Source: Amycolatopsis jiangsuensis
GTDB lineage: Bacteria; Actinomycetota; Actinomycetes; Mycobacteriales; Pseudonocardiaceae
Direction of reading: 5' to 3'
DNA: 64,000 bases
Assembly: GCF_014204865.1 (NCBI RefSeq)
Contig: NZ_JACHMG010000001.1
Span: forward strand, 6,598,501 to 6,662,500
Below the pieces are notes generated by a model, which saw nothing but the letters and a program-made list of their open reading frames with translations, did not search any database and was not told the origin of the DNA. Positions within the stretch are counted from its first letter, which is position 1; the number at the start of each line of letters is the position of its first letter. A program made the position numbers and the translations under genes. This document shows, piece after piece, positions 60,712 through 64,000 of the stretch.

Positions 60712-62090
60712 GTGACCGGGAACTGACCGCCAGCGAGCTCGTGGCCGCCTACTCGACCGGGGAGCTGTCTCCGGTGGAGGCGACCGAGAACGCGTTGCAG
60801 GCCATCGAGGAGCGCGACGGCGAGCTGCACGCGTACTGCCTCGTGGACGCCGATCGCGCACTGGAACAGGCGAAGGCGGCCGAGGTCCGCTGGCGCGACG
60901 GCAACCCGATCGGCTGGCTGGACGGGGTTCCCTCGTCCATCAAAGACATGTTCCTCACGCAGGGCTGGCCGACACTGCGTGGCTCCAGCAGCGTCCCGCG
61001 GGATCAGCCGTGGGACGTCGACAGCCCGGTGATGGCGCGGATGCGGGAGGCCGGCCTCGTCGTACTGGGCAAGACGACCACGCCGGAGATCGCCTGGAAG
61101 GGCGTCACCGACAGCGCGCTCGTCGGGATCACCCGCAATCCGGTCGACCCGGACAAGACCGCGGGTGGTTCGAGCGGGGGCAGTGCGGCGGCCGTCGCGG
61201 CGGGCATGGGCGAGTTGTCGGTGGGCACCGACGGCGGCGGTTCGGTGCGGATTCCCGCGTCGTTCTGCGGAATCGTCGGGATGAAGCCGACGCACGGGCG
61301 GATCCCGCTGTACCCGGCGAGCCCGTTCGGCCCGCTGTCACACGCCGGGCCGATGGCCCGCAGCGTGGACGACACCGCGCTCCTGCTCGATGTGCTGTCC
61401 ACCCCCGATCACCGCGATCCCGCCGGGCTCGCCCCGCCGATGGGCACCTACCGCGAGGCCGTGCGGCGTGACGTGCGTGGCCTGAACGCGGCGTACTCGC
61501 CGACTCTCGGCTACGTGGACGTGGATCCGGAGGTGGCCGGGATCGTCGCCGCCGCGGTCCGGGCCCTCGGTGACGCGGGATTGCGGATCGAGCAGACCGA
61601 CCCGGGCTTCGCGGATCCGAAGCCGGCGTTCGACGTGCTGTGGTCCACCGGTGCGGCCAAGCTGCTCGACTCGTTCCCGGCCGGCAGCGAGGATCGCGTC
61701 GACCCGGGCCTGCGGCGGGTATGGGAGAAGGGGCACACGTTCTCCGCGAGCGACTACCTCGACGCCACCGCGGAACGCGCCGCGCTCGGCATCCGGATGG
61801 GCGAGTTCCACACCCGCCACGACGTCCTGCTCACCCCGACCATCCCGATCCCGCCGTTCGAAGCCGGCCACGACGTGCCGCCGGGCAGCGGCCTGAGCGA
61901 ATGGCCGGAGTGGACCCCGTTCACCTACCCGTTCAACATGACCCAGCAGCCCGCGATCAGCGTCCCGGCGGGCCGTACGTCCGCCGGCCTGCCGGTGGGG
62001 CTGCAGATCGTCGGCCCCCGGCATTCGGACGACCTGGTACTGGCCGTGGCGAAACTGCTCGAGGAAGTCCGCCCCTGGCCAACGCACTGA
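60708..62090 (+). CDS. Amidase-signature hydrolase of the catabolic cluster
   Basis: This 460-residue enzyme starts at ATG 60708 in a TGA overlap with the hydroxyacid dehydrogenase. Catalytic Lys in VPSSIKDMFLTQGW (about residue 77), cis-Ser in KTAGGSSGGSAAAVAAG (about 154), Ser nucleophile in GTDGGGSVRIPASFCG (about 178). It opens TASELVAAYSTGELSPVEAT, like AtzF, GatA and aryl amidases. DVLLTPTIPIPPFEAGHDVP is the usual C-terminal piece. The most likely role is to release an amino acid or ammonia from an amide entering the pathway. Its operon is driven from the operator at 59680. Confidence 0.87.
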   Translation: MSDRELTASELVAAYSTGELSPVEATENALQAIEERDGELHAYCLVDADRALEQAKAAEVRWRDGNPIGWLDGVPSSIKDMFLTQGWPTLRGSSSVPRDQPWDVDSPVMARMREAGLVVLGKTTTPEIAWKGVTDSALVGITRNPVDPDKTAGGSSGGSAAAVAAGMGELSVGTDGGGSVRIPASFCGIVGMKPTHGRIPLYPASPFGPLSHAGPMARSVDDTALLLDVLSTPDHRDPAGLAPPMGTYREAVRRDVRGLNAAYSPTLGYVDVDPEVAGIVAAAVRALGDAGLRIEQTDPGFADPKPAFDVLWSTGAAKLLDSFPAGSEDRVDPGLRRVWEKGHTFSASDYLDATAERAALGIRMGEFHTRHDVLLTPTIPIPPFEAGHDVPPGSGLSEWPEWTPFTYPFNMTQQPAISVPAGRTSAGLPVGLQIVGPRHSDDLVLAVAKLLEEVRPWPTH

Positions 62091-62198
62091 CTCCGCCCGA
62101 CGGCCCCGGCCGGTGACCTCTCCACGCTCCGGCCGTGCCGTGCGGGCAGCACCGGCGCGGGCGGGTTTCGGCCGTGCCGGTGTGGCAGTCTGGCGGTC

Positions 62199-62678
62199 AT
62201 GACCGAGTTCACCACGCCGATCGGGGATCGCTGGTTCGAGGACTATCCGCTCGGGGCGGTGTACGAGTTCGGGGACGTCACCGTCACCGAGGCGGAGATC
62301 GTCGAGTTCGCCCGGCGGTTCGATCCGCAGAGCTTCCACGTCGATCCGGTGGTCGCGAAGTCCGGGCCGTTCGGCGGGCTCATCGCCAGTGGCTGGCACA
62401 CCGCGAGCCTGATGATGCGGATGTTCGCCGACCACTACCTGTCCTCGGTGGCCAGTCTCGGCAGTCCGGGAATGGACGAGCTGCGCTGGCCGCGGCCGGT
62501 GCGGCCGGGGGACCGGCTGCACATGCGCGCCACCGTCACCGAGGCCCGGCTGTCGAAGTCCAAGCCGGATCGCGGACTCGTCCGCACCCGGATGGAGGTC
62601 TTCACCGCGGACGACGAGCTGGTCCTCAGCGGCAGCGCGGTCAACTTCCTCTCCGTGCGGCCCGCCACGTCGCGTTAG
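62199..62678 (+). CDS. MaoC-like hotdog dehydratase
   Basis: This 159-residue protein has the R-hydratase/MaoC fold. Starting at ATG 62199, it has RWFEDYPLGAVYEFGDVTVT, then EIVEFARRFDPQSFHVDPVV (about 30-49), in which Asp and His of FDPQSFHVD form the hydratase pair. SGPFGGLIASGWHTASLMMR and RWPRPVRPGDRLHMRATVTE are standard. It would hydrate a 2-enoyl-CoA or a related enoyl compound. It stands alone, 108 bp after the amidase and convergent with the WS/DGAT gene; membership in the GntR cluster is doubtful because it has no operator. Confidence 0.87.
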   Translation: MTEFTTPIGDRWFEDYPLGAVYEFGDVTVTEAEIVEFARRFDPQSFHVDPVVAKSGPFGGLIASGWHTASLMMRMFADHYLSSVASLGSPGMDELRWPRPVRPGDRLHMRATVTEARLSKSKPDRGLVRTRMEVFTADDELVLSGSAVNFLSVRPATSR

Positions 62679-62719
62679 TCCACACAGGACCAATCCGCCC
62701 GCGAGTGGCGCGAGGGGAG

Positions 62720-64000
62720 TCAACGCACTCCGGCCGCGCCCTCCAGTTCGGCCAGTGCGGTGTCCAGGTGGTTCAGCAGTCGCTGCAGGTGTGGCACGCT
62801 GCGGCGGCATCCGGTGATGCCGAAGTCGAGCTTGTCGCCGTTGCTGGTCAGCGTGATGTTGAGCGCCTGGCCGTCGAGCAGCACCGACGCGGGGTAGATA
62901 CCGTCGAGAGCGGCGCCGTTCCAGTACATCTGCGAACGCGGGCCCGGGACGTGGGAAATCACCAGGTTGAACGGCGGGCGGGTGTTGGACACCACGCCCG
63001 GGACCGCGGAAACGCCGAGCTGGGCCACGTTGATCCCGGACAGCAACAGCGTCTGCAACGGCGACAGCTGCGAGAACAGCTTCTTCCCGTTCGACATCGA
63101 CGTGGAGATCTCGGCCAGCCGGTCACCCGGGTCGGCCAGGTCGGTGGCCAGATTGCACAGCAGCGCGCCGATGTTGTTGCCGCTCGCCTCGCCTGCGTCG
63201 CGGCGGCGCAGCGACACCGGGACCATCGCCACGAGCGGCGCGTCCGGCAGCGCGCTCTGTTCGATGAGGTAGTCCCGCAACGCGCCGGCGCACATGGCGA
63301 GCACGACGTCGTTGCGCGAAGTACCGGACGCGGAGGCGATCGCTCGCACGCGTTCGAGCGGCCACGACTGCGCGGCGAACCGGCGCGCGCCACCGATCGG
63401 CACGTTCAGCATCGTCCGCGGTGCCTGCATCGGCAGCGTCAGCCGATGCTCGCGGAACGCTTCGCGCGCCACCTTCGCCGCCGCGGGCGCCATTCCCGCG
63501 AACTGCCCGAAAGTCTTGCCCGCGGTGTTCAGCAGGGAACCACGCCGTTCGCGGTTGCCGGCGGCCTGGCCGCGGGTGCCCCACGGCGGCGGGCAGTCCA
63601 GATCGGACGGGTCGTCCGACAGCGTGCCCTGCAGGTGCCGCAGCGCGGAGACCCCGTCCATCAGCGCGTGGTGGATCTTCGAGTAGATCGCGAACCGGCC
63701 GTCCCGCAGACCCTCGATGAGGTGGGTCTCCCACAGCGGACGGTGCCGGTCCAGCAGGGTGCTGTGCCAGCGCGAGGTCAGCTCCAGCAGCTCACGGATC
63801 CGCCCTGGCTGCGGCAGCGCGGAATGCCGGAAGTGGTAGTCCAGCTCCAGCTCGCGTTCGACCGCCCAGCGCAGATGGCCCACGGTGTTCACCGGAGTGC
63901 CGGGCCGCCGCCGGAACACGCCGCGCATGTTGTCCGACTCCAACAGCGAACGGCGCAGGTCCCGCAGATAGTCCTCGCCGGCGCCGTCGGGTTTGCGGAA
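62720..64000 (-). CDS. Wax ester synthase/diacylglycerol acyltransferase (WS/DGAT), 5' end beyond window
   Basis: The frame is open to the last base: codons between 64000 and 63943 read FRKPDGAGEDYLRDLRRSL, part of the N-terminal region, so perhaps 20-35 residues are missing. The catalytic HHxxxDG motif is IYSKIHHALMDGVSALRHLQ (His-His-Ala-Leu-Met-Asp-Gly). The C-terminal WES_acyltransf region has NVPIGGARRFAAQSWPLERV, NDVVLAMCAGALRDYLIEQS, LISHVPGPRSQMYWNGA-type features and ends VPHLQRLLNHLDTALAELEG. It makes wax esters or triacylglycerol from acyl-CoA. Together with the beta-oxidation genes it shows active lipid storage and use. Confidence 0.9.
   Translation of the reverse strand, partial: FRKPDGAGEDYLRDLRRSLLESDNMRGVFRRRPGTPVNTVGHLRWAVERELELDYHFRHSALPQPGRIRELLELTSRWHSTLLDRHRPLWETHLIEGLRDGRFAIYSKIHHALMDGVSALRHLQGTLSDDPSDLDCPPPWGTRGQAAGNRERRGSLLNTAGKTFGQFAGMAPAAAKVAREAFREHRLTLPMQAPRTMLNVPIGGARRFAAQSWPLERVRAIASASGTSRNDVVLAMCAGALRDYLIEQSALPDAPLVAMVPVSLRRRDAGEASGNNIGALLCNLATDLADPGDRLAEISTSMSNGKKLFSQLSPLQTLLLSGINVAQLGVSAVPGVVSNTRPPFNLVISHVPGPRSQMYWNGAALDGIYPASVLLDGQALNITLTSNGDKLDFGITGCRRSVPHLQRLLNHLDTALAELEGAAGVR

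Noticed and set aside
52003..62090. Ectoine utilisation locus
   Set aside because: The EutA-like racemase family, an aminotransferase and a semialdehyde dehydrogenase are present, but EutD/EutE (DoeA/DoeB) hydrolases, EutB and EutC are all missing.

Overview
The window is high-GC actinobacterial chromosome, most like the Pseudonocardiales and in particular Amycolatopsis-type genomes. The grounds are: KGD-type 2-oxoglutarate decarboxylase/dehydrogenase with an N-terminal E2-like domain and no lipoyl domain; MCC-type acyl-CoA carboxylase beside a TetR; a FadE23/FadE24-like pair; mycobacterial-type FadA/FadB; a WS/DGAT acyltransferase; a DUF3558 lipoprotein with a helical partner; and many GTG starts and 4-base stop/start overlaps. 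I saw no rRNA, tRNA, CRISPR array or intact transposase.

Layout. 1-1439: end of an osmoprotectant ABC transporter operon. 1444-12394: GNAT protein, kgd, a small protein, a fused two-NBD ABC exporter and alanine dehydrogenase. 12517-18195: quinone oxidoreductase behind a SoxR-box-like promoter, a PPOX-fold protein, a PucR regulator and the metY-metX sulfhydrylation operon. 18204-25312: secreted SGNH lipase, then a TetR regulator and accD-accA-acyl-CoA dehydrogenase sharing a 16-bp palindromic operator. 25423-29881: SDR behind a 12-bp inverted repeat, PhaC-like hydrolase, a broken DUF885 gene, a mini zinc ribbon and a DUF4190-like membrane protein. 29900-38743: amidase, then a beta-oxidation regulon (fadE24-fadE23 on the minus strand, fadA-fadB on the plus strand) around a two-headed TetR fusion with composite operators. 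38812-43443: an SRPBCC gene split in two by about 4.2 kb of accessory DNA (WXG-like/DUF3558 pair, XRE-HD pair, mannosyltransferase relic). 43502-51536: GH92 mannosidase, lipoprotein, MFS exporter, benzoylformate-decarboxylase-like and GlcD-like enzymes, and a 30-residue peptide gene. 52003-62090: a catabolic cluster of transaminase, semialdehyde dehydrogenase, tartrate/malate-type dehydrogenase, two maleate-isomerase-family proteins, 2-hydroxyacid dehydrogenase, amidase and a GntR/FCD regulator, tied together by three copies of ATTGTYGACAAT. 62199-64000: MaoC-like hydratase and a truncated WS/DGAT gene.

How it works together. Three operator families can be read by eye and each fits a nearby regulator: GTTARCGNYCRCTAAC (TetR at 19173), a pair of abutting palindromes (two-headed TetR at 34010) and ATTGTYGACAAT (GntR at 57364). 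The best candidates for undescribed biology are the two-headed TetR with its bipartite operators, and the GntR-controlled catabolic cluster, whose substrate I cannot name. All functional statements rest on reading motifs and context; no database search was possible.
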